From assembly GCA_937952235.1 (NCBI GenBank), contig CALFZM010000061.1, forward strand, positions 1-19,113: a stretch of DNA of 19,113 nucleotides, in the 5' to 3' direction. Of the stretch, positions 1 through 7,928 are shown one piece after another. Under the pieces are notes generated by a model. The model saw only the letters and a list, made by a program, of their open reading frames with translations, was not told the DNA's origin and did not search any database. Numbering within the stretch: position 1 is the first letter of the stretch; every line of letters starts with the position of its first letter. The position numbers and the translations under genes were made by a program. Origin of the DNA: an uncultured Opitutia bacterium. Lineage in GTDB: Bacteria; Verrucomicrobiota; Verrucomicrobiia; Opitutales; Opitutaceae.

Positions 1-7
1 CCGCGAC

Positions 8-1465
<1,458 letters not shown>

Positions 1466-1570
1466 GTGGAATGGAGCGAGTAGCGGGTGGTGAGGGGCAA
1501 GGAGGAGCGAGTCGGGGATCGGGAGGCGGAGCCGGATGCTCGCTGCCGGCTCCTCCCTTCGCGCCACCGA
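1466..1570 (-). repeat. gatA-gatB spacer: repeat-like leader with hairpin
   Basis: This is the 105-bp gap between the gatA stop and the gatB start. On the plus strand it contains GAGCGAGTAGCGGG next to the gatB start and an inverted repeat GGAGCCGG / CCGGCTCC (1528-1535 and 1546-1553) whose loop carries ATGCTCGCT. No T-run follows on the minus strand, so it does not look like a terminator. The pheS-pheT gap (5815-5910) has the same layout and shares the words GAGTAGCG and ATGCTCGCT. I infer a dispersed intergenic repeat; it may also act in the mRNA as processing or stability structure. Confidence 0.5.
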
Positions 1571-3034
1571 TCAAAGTGCCGGCCGGCGCTGGGACCAGTC
1601 GTGGGCTTGATCGTAGGCATGGGCGATCGCGAGCAGGCTCGCCTCCTGGAAGGGTTGTCCGATGAGCTGGAAGCCCACCGGCAGGCCGCCCCCGGTGAAA
1701 CCGCACGGCACGCTGATCCCGGGAAGCCCGGCGAGGTTCACGCCGATCGTGTAGATGTCGCACAGGTACATCGCGAGCGGATCGGACTTCTCGCCCAGCT
1801 TGAACGCCGGGATCGGCGAGGTCGGGGTGATGAGCGCATCCACCTGCTCGTAAGCGCGGAGGAAATCCTGCCGGACGAGGGTTCGGACCTTCTGGGCCCG
1901 CAGGTAGTAGGCGTCGTAGTAGCCGCTCGAAAGCACGTAGGTGCCGAGGATGATGCGACGCTTCACTTCGGCGCCGAAACCCTCGGCGCGCGACTGGAAA
2001 TAGACGTCGACCACGTCCTTCGCCTTCGCCGACCGGTGCCCGTAACGGATGCCGTCGAAACGCGCGAGATTCGAGGACGCTTCGGCGGTGGCGATGATGT
2101 AGTAGACGTCGAGGCAGTATTGCGTGTGCGGCAGCGAGACTTCGCGCACCTCGCAGCCCTGCGCGCGATAGAACGCAATCGCGCGCTCGACCGCGGCGGC
2201 GACCTCCGGGTCGAGGCCGGTGCCGAAATACTCCTTCGGGATGCCCAGGCGCCAGGGACCGCGGCGCGTCCGCAACTCCGCCCGGTAGTCCGGGATGTCG
2301 GTGCGAAAGGAAGTCGAGTCCCGCTCGTCGTGACCGGCGATGGCCTGCAGCACCAGCGCCGCGTCCTCGACCGTGCGGGCAAACGGCCCGATCTGGTCGA
2401 GCGACGATGCGTACGCCACCAGCCCGTAGCGCGACACGAGCCCGTACGAAGGCTTGAGCCCGACCACGCCGCAGAGCGCCGCCGGCTGCCGGATCGAGCC
2501 GCCCGTGTCGGAGCCCAGCGTCGCGATCGCCTCCCCGGCCGCCAACGCCGCGGCGCTGCCGCCGGACGAGCCGCCCGGCACCCGCGTGAGGTCCCAGGGA
2601 TTGGCTGTCGGGTGGAACGCGGAGTTCTCGGTGGAGGAACCCATCGCGAACTCGTCGCAGTTCAGCCGGCCCCACAATACGGCACCCGCCTGCCGCAGTT
2701 TCACGGTCACGGTCGCGTCGTACGGCGACACGAAGTCGGCCAGGATCCGGCTCGATGCCGTCAGCGGCTGATCCCTGACCGCGATCACGTCCTTGAGACC
2801 GATCGGGATGCCTTCGAGCGGCCCGCGGTCCTGCCCCGCCGCGCGACGGGCGTCGGAGGCGGCGGCCTGGGCGAGCGCATCGGCCTCATCGCGCGAGTTG
2901 AACGCCTGCACCCGGCCTTCAACCGCCTGCGTGCGGGCGATCGCGGCGCGCGTCAGCTCGACGGACGAGATCTCCTTCGCCCCGAGCCGGGCGGCGAGCG
3001 TGGCGATCGACTGGTAGTGAAGTTCGGAGGACAT
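1571..3034 (-). CDS. gatA: Asp-tRNA(Asn)/Glu-tRNA(Gln) amidotransferase subunit A
   Basis: GatA is the glutaminase subunit of GatCAB, an amidase-signature enzyme that releases ammonia from glutamine (or asparagine) and channels it to GatB. The 487-residue protein has the complete amidase signature: GLKDVI with catalytic Lys81, GGSSGGSAAA with the cis-Ser at 156, and SDTGGSIRQPA with the nucleophile Ser180. These sit two residues beyond the Staphylococcus aureus GatA numbering that I recall. The C-terminal segment GFQLIGQPFQEASLL is typical, so the gene is full length. The ATG at 3034 has a GCGAGG Shine-Dalgarno eight bases upstream, placed right at the gatC stop codon, which indicates coupled translation with gatC. 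Identification is firm. Confidence 0.98.
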   Translation of the reverse strand: MSSELHYQSIATLAARLGAKEISSVELTRAAIARTQAVEGRVQAFNSRDEADALAQAAASDARRAAGQDRGPLEGIPIGLKDVIAVRDQPLTASSRILADFVSPYDATVTVKLRQAGAVLWGRLNCDEFAMGSSTENSAFHPTANPWDLTRVPGGSSGGSAAALAAGEAIATLGSDTGGSIRQPAALCGVVGLKPSYGLVSRYGLVAYASSLDQIGPFARTVEDAALVLQAIAGHDERDSTSFRTDIPDYRAELRTRRGPWRLGIPKEYFGTGLDPEVAAAVERAIAFYRAQGCEVREVSLPHTQYCLDVYYIIATAEASSNLARFDGIRYGHRSAKAKDVVDVYFQSRAEGFGAEVKRRIILGTYVLSSGYYDAYYLRAQKVRTLVRQDFLRAYEQVDALITPTSPIPAFKLGEKSDPLAMYLCDIYTIGVNLAGLPGISVPCGFTGGGLPVGFQLIGQPFQEASLLAIAHAYDQAHDWSQRRPAL

Positions 3035-3048
3035 GCGGAGGACCTCGC

Positions 3049-3339
3049 CTACTCGACCACCTTGGGCACCGCGATCATGTGGTCGCGCTGCGCGGGAGCG
3101 TTGCGGAGCGCGTCGGCGACCGGGAGACCCGGCGCCGCCACGTCCTCGCGCCAGACGTTGGTCACCGCGAAGGCGTGGGCCGTGGGCTCGACGCCCGTCA
3201 CATCGACCCGCGCGAGCTGCTCGATGTGGTGGAGCACGCTGCCGAGCTGCTGGGAGAACGTGGCCTTCTCCTCCGGCGTCAGCGCGAGCCGCGCGAGCTG
3301 CGCGACGCGGTCGATGTCGAGTTGGGGTGCTTGGGACAT
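3049..3339 (-). CDS. gatC: Asp-tRNA(Asn)/Glu-tRNA(Gln) amidotransferase subunit C
   Basis: GatC is the small subunit that wraps around the GatA-GatB interface and stabilises the amidotransferase. The 96-residue product is of usual length, with the N-terminal helix signature DIDRVAQLARLALTPEE, the segment QLGSVLHHIEQLARVDVTGVEPTAHA, and a C-terminal RNAPAQRDHMIAVPKVVE tail. It lies 6 bp after the pheT stop and 14 bp before the gatA start, so pheT, gatC and gatA must share an mRNA. No strong Shine-Dalgarno is visible (GTAAG is the nearest purine run); translation may be coupled to pheT termination. Confidence 0.97.
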   Translation of the reverse strand: MSQAPQLDIDRVAQLARLALTPEEKATFSQQLGSVLHHIEQLARVDVTGVEPTAHAFAVTNVWREDVAAPGLPVADALRNAPAQRDHMIAVPKVVE

Positions 3340-3345
3340 GGCGGC

Positions 3346-5814
3346 TTACTTGCGGATAAGATAGGGCGTGGACTGCTCGAGGCTGGCCTGGATCCTCTGG
3401 AACACGAGGTTGACCTCCTCATCCGTCAGCGTCCGCTCCGGGGAGCGAAACACGAGGTTGAACGCCAGGCTCTTCTTGCCCTCGGGCAGGCCCTTGCCGG
3501 CGTAAAGGTCGAACACCGCGACGCTTTCCACGGCGAACGCCGTGCCCACGGCGGCGCGGGCGAGCTTCACCAGCGTCTTTTGCACGTCTCCCGCCGGCGT
3601 CGCGGTGTCCACGACGAGGGCCAGGTCGCGCAGCGCCGCCGGCATCTGGCTGAACTCGGTGAAACGCCGGCGGGTGACATCGGCCGCGAGGCGCTCGGGC
3701 AGGATCGCGAACGTGCCGGCGTAGACGCGCCCTTCGATGCCGAGCGCGCGCACCAGGGCGAGGTCGACGAGCCCGAGGCGCGCGCACCAGCCGTATGCGA
3801 TGTCACCGGCGCCCACCGAGTGCCCCTCCTGCCAGCCGTGCCCGGGCGATCCGGTCGCGACGAGCGGCTGCCGGGCGAAATCGACGCCCGCGGCGGCGGC
3901 AAGCGCGTGCAGGTGATGTTTCACCGTGTGGAAATCGGGCGACTCGCGCTTGAGCCAGCTCCGTTCACCCGTCGGCTCCGCCACGAGGAACGCCACCGCA
4001 GCGCATTCGACCGTCTGGCCCTTTCGCTCGAGGAACACCCGGCCCGTCTCGCAGAGGCGCGAAACGCTCACCCCGCGCGACTGGTTGAGCTTCAGCGTCT
4101 CGAGCAGGCCGCTGACGAGCGTCGGCCGCAGGTGCGACTGGTCCTCTACGAACGGATTCGCGAGCGCGAGTTCGCGGGCGGCCGCCGCCTCGACCCAGGG
4201 AGCGATTTCCCGGGCGGGACGCAGCGTATAGTTCACGCACTCGTGGAAGTCGTGGCCGACCAGGTAATCGGTCACGCGGCGGTTGAAGGCGACGATCGGA
4301 TCGTCCTCCGCCAGCAGGCCCGGAGCGCGCACGACGTCGGCGGGAATCTTCTCGGTGCCGTACAGGCGGAGCACTTCCTCGACCAGATCGATCGGGCGGT
4401 CGAGATCGTCGCGCCAACTGGGAATGCTCACCGTCCAGGCGGGGCCGCGCGCGGGCTCCTTCGTCTCCTCCTCGCGGGTCACGGTCAACTCGAGCGCGTC
4501 GAAAGCCGCGCGCATGTCCGCCGCGGGAACATCGAAGCCGAGCCGGTCGGTGATGAAGTCGTGCGTGACGACGATCTCGCGCAGCCAGGGCACGTCGCCG
4601 CCCACCACGAACGCCGGCCCTGCGACCTGCCCGCCCGCCGTCTCGAGGATCAGGTCGACCGCCCGATAAGCCGCTTCGAGCGAGGTGTGCGGGTCGACGC
4701 CCCGCTCGTAGCGATACGAGGAGTCCGACGCGAGCCCGAGCTGGCGCGAGGTGGCGCGGATCGACTGCCGCTTGAAGCACGCGCACTCCAGCACGAGGTC
4801 GGTGGTGTCGGCGGAGACACCGGAATCCTCGCCGCCCATGATGCCCGCGACGACGACCGGCCGCTGCGCATCCGCGATCACCAGCATCCGGCTGGTCAGG
4901 GTGCGCTCCCGCCCGTCGAGGGTGACGATCTTCTCCCCGTCCGCGGCGCGACGGACGACGATCTCGTGGCCGGCCAGTTTGCGGGCGTCGAACGCGTGCA
5001 GCGGCTGGCCGGTCTCGAGCATGACGTAGTTGCCGACATCGACGACGTTGTTGATGGGCCGCAGTCCCACCGCCTTGAGCCGTTCCTGCAGCCAGGCGGG
5101 ACTCGGCCCGACCTTGATCCCGGTCACGACGAACGCGCTGTAGAGCGGGCAGTCCTCCGGCGCTTCCACGCGGACCGAGGCGAGCAGATCCCGGCGCTCC
5201 GCGGCGCCGTCGGGCAGCGCGCCGCGGAACTTCTCCTGCGGATACGCGAGCGGCAGTTTGAACCACGCGGCGAGCTCGCGGGCGATGCCCAGGTGCGAGA
5301 GGCAATCGGGGCGATTCGGCGTGATCTCGATGTCGAAGACCGTGTCGCCCGGAGGCAGCGCGTCGTTGATCGGAGTGCCGAGGGCCGGCTTGCCCTCGAT
5401 GAGCAGCAGTCCGTCATGCTCGCCGCCGAGACCGAGCTCGTCGGGCGCGCACATCATGCCGTCGGACGCCTGGCCCCGGATCTTCGACTGCTTGATCTGG
5501 AAATTGCCCGGCAGGACCCCTCCGGGCAGCGCGACGAACACCCGGTGGCCGGGGTCGCAATTGTGCGCGCCGCAGACGATCGTCTTCACCCCGCCGGCCG
5601 GGCCGACGTCGACCGTGCAGACGGAAAGCTTGTCCGCATTGGGGTGCCGGGCGCGGGTGAGGATCTCGCCGACGACGACCTGCTCGAGCCGGGGCGCACC
5701 GGTCTGGTGGACGGACTCCACCTCGAAGCCAAGGAACGTGATCGCCCGGGAGATTTCTTCGACGGACGCATCGAGCGGGACGTAGTCGCGGAGCCAGTTG
5801 AGGGAAATTTTCAT
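3346..5814 (-). CDS. pheT: phenylalanine-tRNA ligase beta subunit
   Basis: PheT forms the alpha2-beta2 phenylalanyl-tRNA synthetase with PheS. It binds tRNA(Phe) and carries the editing site for mischarged tyrosine. The 822-residue protein has the bacterial layout: MKISLNWLRDYV start, EMAP/tRNA-binding domain at about residues 40-155 (EILTRARHPNADKLSVC), B3/B4 editing domain at about 215-390 (RPINNVVDVGNYVMLETGQPLHAFD), B5 domain at about 405-490, the inactive synthetase-like core, and a C-terminal FDX-ACB anticodon-binding domain from about 730 (FSQMPAALRDLALVVD to the end). It is full length. The start codon is preceded by a pyrimidine-rich repeat-like leader with no Shine-Dalgarno, although pheS lies 96 bp upstream on the same strand. 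Confidence 0.98.
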   Translation of the reverse strand: MKISLNWLRDYVPLDASVEEISRAITFLGFEVESVHQTGAPRLEQVVVGEILTRARHPNADKLSVCTVDVGPAGGVKTIVCGAHNCDPGHRVFVALPGGVLPGNFQIKQSKIRGQASDGMMCAPDELGLGGEHDGLLLIEGKPALGTPINDALPPGDTVFDIEITPNRPDCLSHLGIARELAAWFKLPLAYPQEKFRGALPDGAAERRDLLASVRVEAPEDCPLYSAFVVTGIKVGPSPAWLQERLKAVGLRPINNVVDVGNYVMLETGQPLHAFDARKLAGHEIVVRRAADGEKIVTLDGRERTLTSRMLVIADAQRPVVVAGIMGGEDSGVSADTTDLVLECACFKRQSIRATSRQLGLASDSSYRYERGVDPHTSLEAAYRAVDLILETAGGQVAGPAFVVGGDVPWLREIVVTHDFITDRLGFDVPAADMRAAFDALELTVTREEETKEPARGPAWTVSIPSWRDDLDRPIDLVEEVLRLYGTEKIPADVVRAPGLLAEDDPIVAFNRRVTDYLVGHDFHECVNYTLRPAREIAPWVEAAAARELALANPFVEDQSHLRPTLVSGLLETLKLNQSRGVSVSRLCETGRVFLERKGQTVECAAVAFLVAEPTGERSWLKRESPDFHTVKHHLHALAAAAGVDFARQPLVATGSPGHGWQEGHSVGAGDIAYGWCARLGLVDLALVRALGIEGRVYAGTFAILPERLAADVTRRRFTEFSQMPAALRDLALVVDTATPAGDVQKTLVKLARAAVGTAFAVESVAVFDLYAGKGLPEGKKSLAFNLVFRSPERTLTDEEVNLVFQRIQASLEQSTPYLIRK

Positions 5815-5910
5815 CTCGGAGTAGCGAGGAGCGGGAAAGGGGGGCGAGCAGGGAGCAGCTGGCTGCGAGCTTCATGCTCGCTACGCGCTGCCCGCGTCCC
5901 GCCGGTTCGA
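5815..5910 (-). repeat. pheS-pheT spacer: repeat-like leader with hairpin
   Basis: This is the 96-bp gap between pheS and pheT. On the plus strand it contains GAGTAGCGAGGAGCGGG beside the pheT start, then the hairpin GCGAGC-TTCAT-GCTCGC (5865-5881). GTAGCGAG at 5821-5828 is complementary to CTCGCTAC at 5877-5884, so a longer alternative fold exists. It shares the words GAGTAGCG and ATGCTCGCT with the gatA-gatB spacer in similar positions. There is no T-run, so it is probably not a terminator. I infer a member of a dispersed intergenic repeat family that abuts the start codon. Confidence 0.5.
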
Positions 5911-6954
5911 TCAGGCGAATTGCTTCAGGAAACGGAGGTCGTTCTGGTAGAAATATCGGATATCATCGATGCCGTAGAGCAGCATCGCGAGGCGCTCGAG
6001 TCCCATGCCAAACGCGTAGCCGCTCCAGACCGCCGGATCGTAGCCGACCGCCTCGAACACGGTCGGGTCGACCATGCCGCAGCCGCCGATCTCGATCCAC
6101 GGCTTTTTCACCTTCGGGAGGTGCGTGGCGGAGAGGTCCACCTCGAAGCTGGGCTCCGTGTAGCCGAAGTAGTGCGGACGGAAGCGCGTCTTCGTATCCT
6201 TGCCCAGCAGCGACGCGAAAATGTAGTCGAGCAGCGCCTTCAGGTCGCGGACGGTCACGTTGCGATCGACGTACAGGCACTCGAGCTGGTGGAAGTTCGC
6301 GCTGTGCGTGGCATCGGTCGTGTCCCGGCGGTAGACGCGGCCCGGCGAGACGATCCGGATCGGCGGCGGGCCCTTGAGCATCGTCCGGATCTGGACCGAC
6401 GAGGTGTGCGTGCGCAGGAGATACTTTTCGTCCGGCACCTTGCGCGAGACGTTGCCGAAGCGGGCGGAGGCGGGAAAGTAAAACGTATCCTTCTCGTCGC
6501 GGGCCGGGTGATCCGAGGGCGTGTTGAGGGCGTCGAAGCAATAGTACTCCGTCTCCACCTCGGGTCCATCGGCGACCACGAAGCCGACCTTGCGCAGGAT
6601 CCGGCACATCTCCTCGCGCACCAGCGTGAGCGGATGGCAGGTGCCCGGTCCCGGGTCCGGGGACGGCAGCGTGGCGTCAACCGGCGGCCCGAGCTGCGCC
6701 GCGAGCTCGGCATGCGCGATGCGGGCCAGCGTCGCGTCGAGCTGGGCGGTGAGCTGCGTCTTGGCCTCGTTGATCAGCTTGCCCACCGCGGGCCGCTGCT
6801 CCTTGGGCACGGCGCCCATCTGCTTCATCAGCCCGGTGAGCTCGCCGTGCGGGCCGACGTAGCGAGCCTTGGCGGCCTCGAACTCGGGGCGCGAGGCGAT
6901 CGCGGGCAATTCGGCGGCGGCCTTGGCCAGGAGGGCGGAGAGTTGGTCTTGCAT
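5911..6954 (-). CDS. pheS: phenylalanine-tRNA ligase alpha subunit
   Basis: PheS is the catalytic subunit of phenylalanyl-tRNA synthetase, a class II enzyme that charges tRNA(Phe). The 347-residue length is normal. An N-terminal coiled-coil arm (about residues 1-90) leads to the class II core with LVREEMCRILRKVGF, the motif 2 region (RVYRRDTTDATHSANFHQLE), WIEIGGCGMVDP, and motif 3 GMGLERLAMLLYGIDDIR near the C terminus, where the invariant motif 3 Arg is present. The ATG at 6954 gives the conserved start MQDQLSALLAKA; I see no Shine-Dalgarno. It is the first gene of the pheST-gatCAB run and lies about 90 bp past the rpmI-rplT terminator, so it should have its own promoter, which I could not identify with confidence. 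Confidence 0.98.
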   Translation of the reverse strand: MQDQLSALLAKAAAELPAIASRPEFEAAKARYVGPHGELTGLMKQMGAVPKEQRPAVGKLINEAKTQLTAQLDATLARIAHAELAAQLGPPVDATLPSPDPGPGTCHPLTLVREEMCRILRKVGFVVADGPEVETEYYCFDALNTPSDHPARDEKDTFYFPASARFGNVSRKVPDEKYLLRTHTSSVQIRTMLKGPPPIRIVSPGRVYRRDTTDATHSANFHQLECLYVDRNVTVRDLKALLDYIFASLLGKDTKTRFRPHYFGYTEPSFEVDLSATHLPKVKKPWIEIGGCGMVDPTVFEAVGYDPAVWSGYAFGMGLERLAMLLYGIDDIRYFYQNDLRFLKQFA

Positions 6955-7047
6955 CGGAAACGAAGGGGAAGACTGGCGGACGGACTACGCGGAAGACACG
7001 GAAAAACGGCGGGGATTCGACGTCGCCGTCACCCGCCCGGGGCGGAC
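6955..7047 (-). other. pheS upstream region with repeat-like tract
   Basis: This 93-bp stretch separates the pheS start from the upstream terminator and must contain the pheS promoter if the terminator works. No convincing -35/-10 pair is visible. The plus strand around 6984-7010 reads ACTACGCGGAAGACACGGAAA, in which the words CGCGGAAG and ACACGGAAA partly repeat one another. From memory this resembles widespread degenerate intergenic repeats built on ACGCGGATTACACGGAT-like units; I could not verify that. Confidence 0.3.
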
Positions 7048-7085
7048 AAAAAAGAAGGACGAACCTCACGAGTGAGGCCCGTCCT
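7048..7085 (-). terminator. rho-independent terminator of rpmI-rplT
   Basis: On the minus strand AGGACG ... CGTCCT encloses CCTCAC-TC-GTGAGG, giving a two-part stem with a small internal loop, followed at once by TCTTTTTTG. It lies about 55 bp past the rplT stop. A second hairpin between them (arms 7107-7113 and 7120-7126, GCGAGCC/GGCTCGC) has no T-run and may protect the mRNA 3' end. Confidence 0.85.
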
Positions 7086-7138
7086 CCGGGAAAGCTGAAC
7101 TGGGAGGCGAGCCGGGGCTGGCTCGCGTTGAATCTGAA

Positions 7139-7534
7139 TCAGGCCTGCTTCGCGGCGGCCTTGGCGGCGGCCGCCTTCTCCATCAACGCGTGCTGGGCGG
7201 TCTTGACCAGCGCGTTGAAGGCGACCTCGTCGCGAATCGCCAGGTCGCTCAGGACCTTGCGGTCGAGCTCGATGTTGGCGGCCTTGAGGCCCTCGATGAA
7301 GCGGCTGTAGCTGATGCCGGCATTGCGGCAGGCGGCGTTCAGGCGGACGATCCAGAGCCCGCGGAAATCGCCCTTCTTCTTGCGGCGGGCGGCGTAGGCG
7401 TACTGCCACGCGTGTTGGACGGCTTCCTTCGCGTAGCGAAAGAGCTTCGACTTGTTGCCGAAGTAGCCTTTGGCGTACTTCAGGACCTTCTTGCGCCGCT
7501 TGCGGGAAGCGGGACCATTCGTTGCACGAGCCAT
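7139..7534 (-). CDS. rplT: 50S ribosomal protein L20
   Basis: L20 binds 23S rRNA early in large-subunit assembly and in several bacteria also represses its own operon. The 131-residue protein has the hallmark basic N terminus (RKRRKKVLKYAKGYFGNKS), then AWQYAYAARRKKKGDFRGLW and RLNAACRNAGISYSRFIEGL. It is slightly longer than the usual 117-120 residues because of an Ala/Lys-rich tail (EKAAAAKAAAKQA). The ATG at 7534 has a good AAAGGA Shine-Dalgarno ten bases upstream. It follows rpmI with a 94-bp gap that holds a stem-loop, and a rho-independent terminator follows it. Confidence 0.98.
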   Translation of the reverse strand: MARATNGPASRKRRKKVLKYAKGYFGNKSKLFRYAKEAVQHAWQYAYAARRKKKGDFRGLWIVRLNAACRNAGISYSRFIEGLKAANIELDRKVLSDLAIRDEVAFNALVKTAQHALMEKAAAAKAAAKQA

Positions 7535-7556
7535 GTTGGTTTATTCCTTTGGTTTT

Positions 7557-7593
7557 GTTCGCCGCAGGCCGGCTTGGGATATCACCTGCGAAC
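7557..7593 (-). promoter_or_regulatory. stem-loop in the rpmI-rplT spacer, upstream of the rplT RBS
   Basis: On the minus strand GTTCGCAGG (7593-7585) can pair with CCTGCGGCGAAC (7568-7557), leaving a small bulge and a loop of about 16 nt. The structure ends about 12 bases before the rplT Shine-Dalgarno. L20 is known to bind mRNA structures that control rpmI-rplT in Escherichia coli and Bacillus subtilis, so this could be an autoregulatory site. That function is inference; the pairing itself is visible. Confidence 0.35.
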
Positions 7594-7628
7594 GAGGTTT
7601 CGGTTGACGCGCGTCGGTCGGGACTGAC

Positions 7629-7823
7629 TCAGAGACCGAACGGCAGGGCGCGCTTGAGCGGGCGGGCATGACCCTCGGCCACCAGCTTGTCGCGAGTCGC
7701 ACGACGCTTTTGCTTCGTGCTTTTCGCGCCAAGCAAATGACGAAAGCCAGGCGTGCGGCGCACGAGCTTGCCCTTGGCGGTGAGTTTGAACCGCTTGGCA
7801 ATGGACTTCTTGGTCTTTTGCAT
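7629..7823 (-). CDS. rpmI: 50S ribosomal protein L35
   Basis: L35 is a small basic protein of the large ribosomal subunit. The 64-residue product matches the family in length and pattern: QKTKKSIAKRFKLTAKGKLV, then GFRHLLGAKSTKQKRR and a C-terminal KRALPFGL. It is normally cotranscribed with rplT, as here. infC, the usual first gene of this operon, is absent; the next gene upstream (7929-9617) is a gamma-glutamyltransferase homologue. No Shine-Dalgarno precedes the start. A possible promoter on the minus strand is TTGCCA (7864-7859), 17 bp, TGTTTT (7841-7836), which is weak at the -10. Confidence 0.97.
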   Translation of the reverse strand: MQKTKKSIAKRFKLTAKGKLVRRTPGFRHLLGAKSTKQKRRATRDKLVAEGHARPLKRALPFGL

Positions 7824-7928
7824 GGAGAGCGGTCGAAAACAGAGAGCGCCCAGGGGGTTGGCAAGGCTTTTGTCGGGGCGCGGCGTTTCTTTACGAAGCC
7901 GGGCCTGCCCTTCCCTGCCGGGCGGCGC

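Noticed and set aside
1528..1553. The gatA-gatB hairpin as a rho-independent terminator.
   Set aside because: No T-run follows on the minus strand, and gatB would be left without a promoter.
1466..1567. N-terminal extension of GatB from an upstream in-frame ATG at 1567.
   Set aside because: The extra 34 residues are Pro/Leu/Arg-rich, not part of the GatB family, and cover the repeat-like spacer; MNYEAVIGLEVHVQ is the standard start.
3079..7098. A very long open frame on the plus strand across pheT and pheS (over 1300 codons), and similar long plus-strand frames at 7668-9779 and 10746-13208.
   Set aside because: They lie opposite conserved genes and their products are Arg/Glu/Asp/Gly-rich with no domain; long antisense frames are expected in GC-rich DNA.
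7894..7928. GCCGGGC ... GCCGGGC downstream of ggt1 as a terminator.
   Set aside because: The two copies are direct, not inverted, repeats and no T-run follows.
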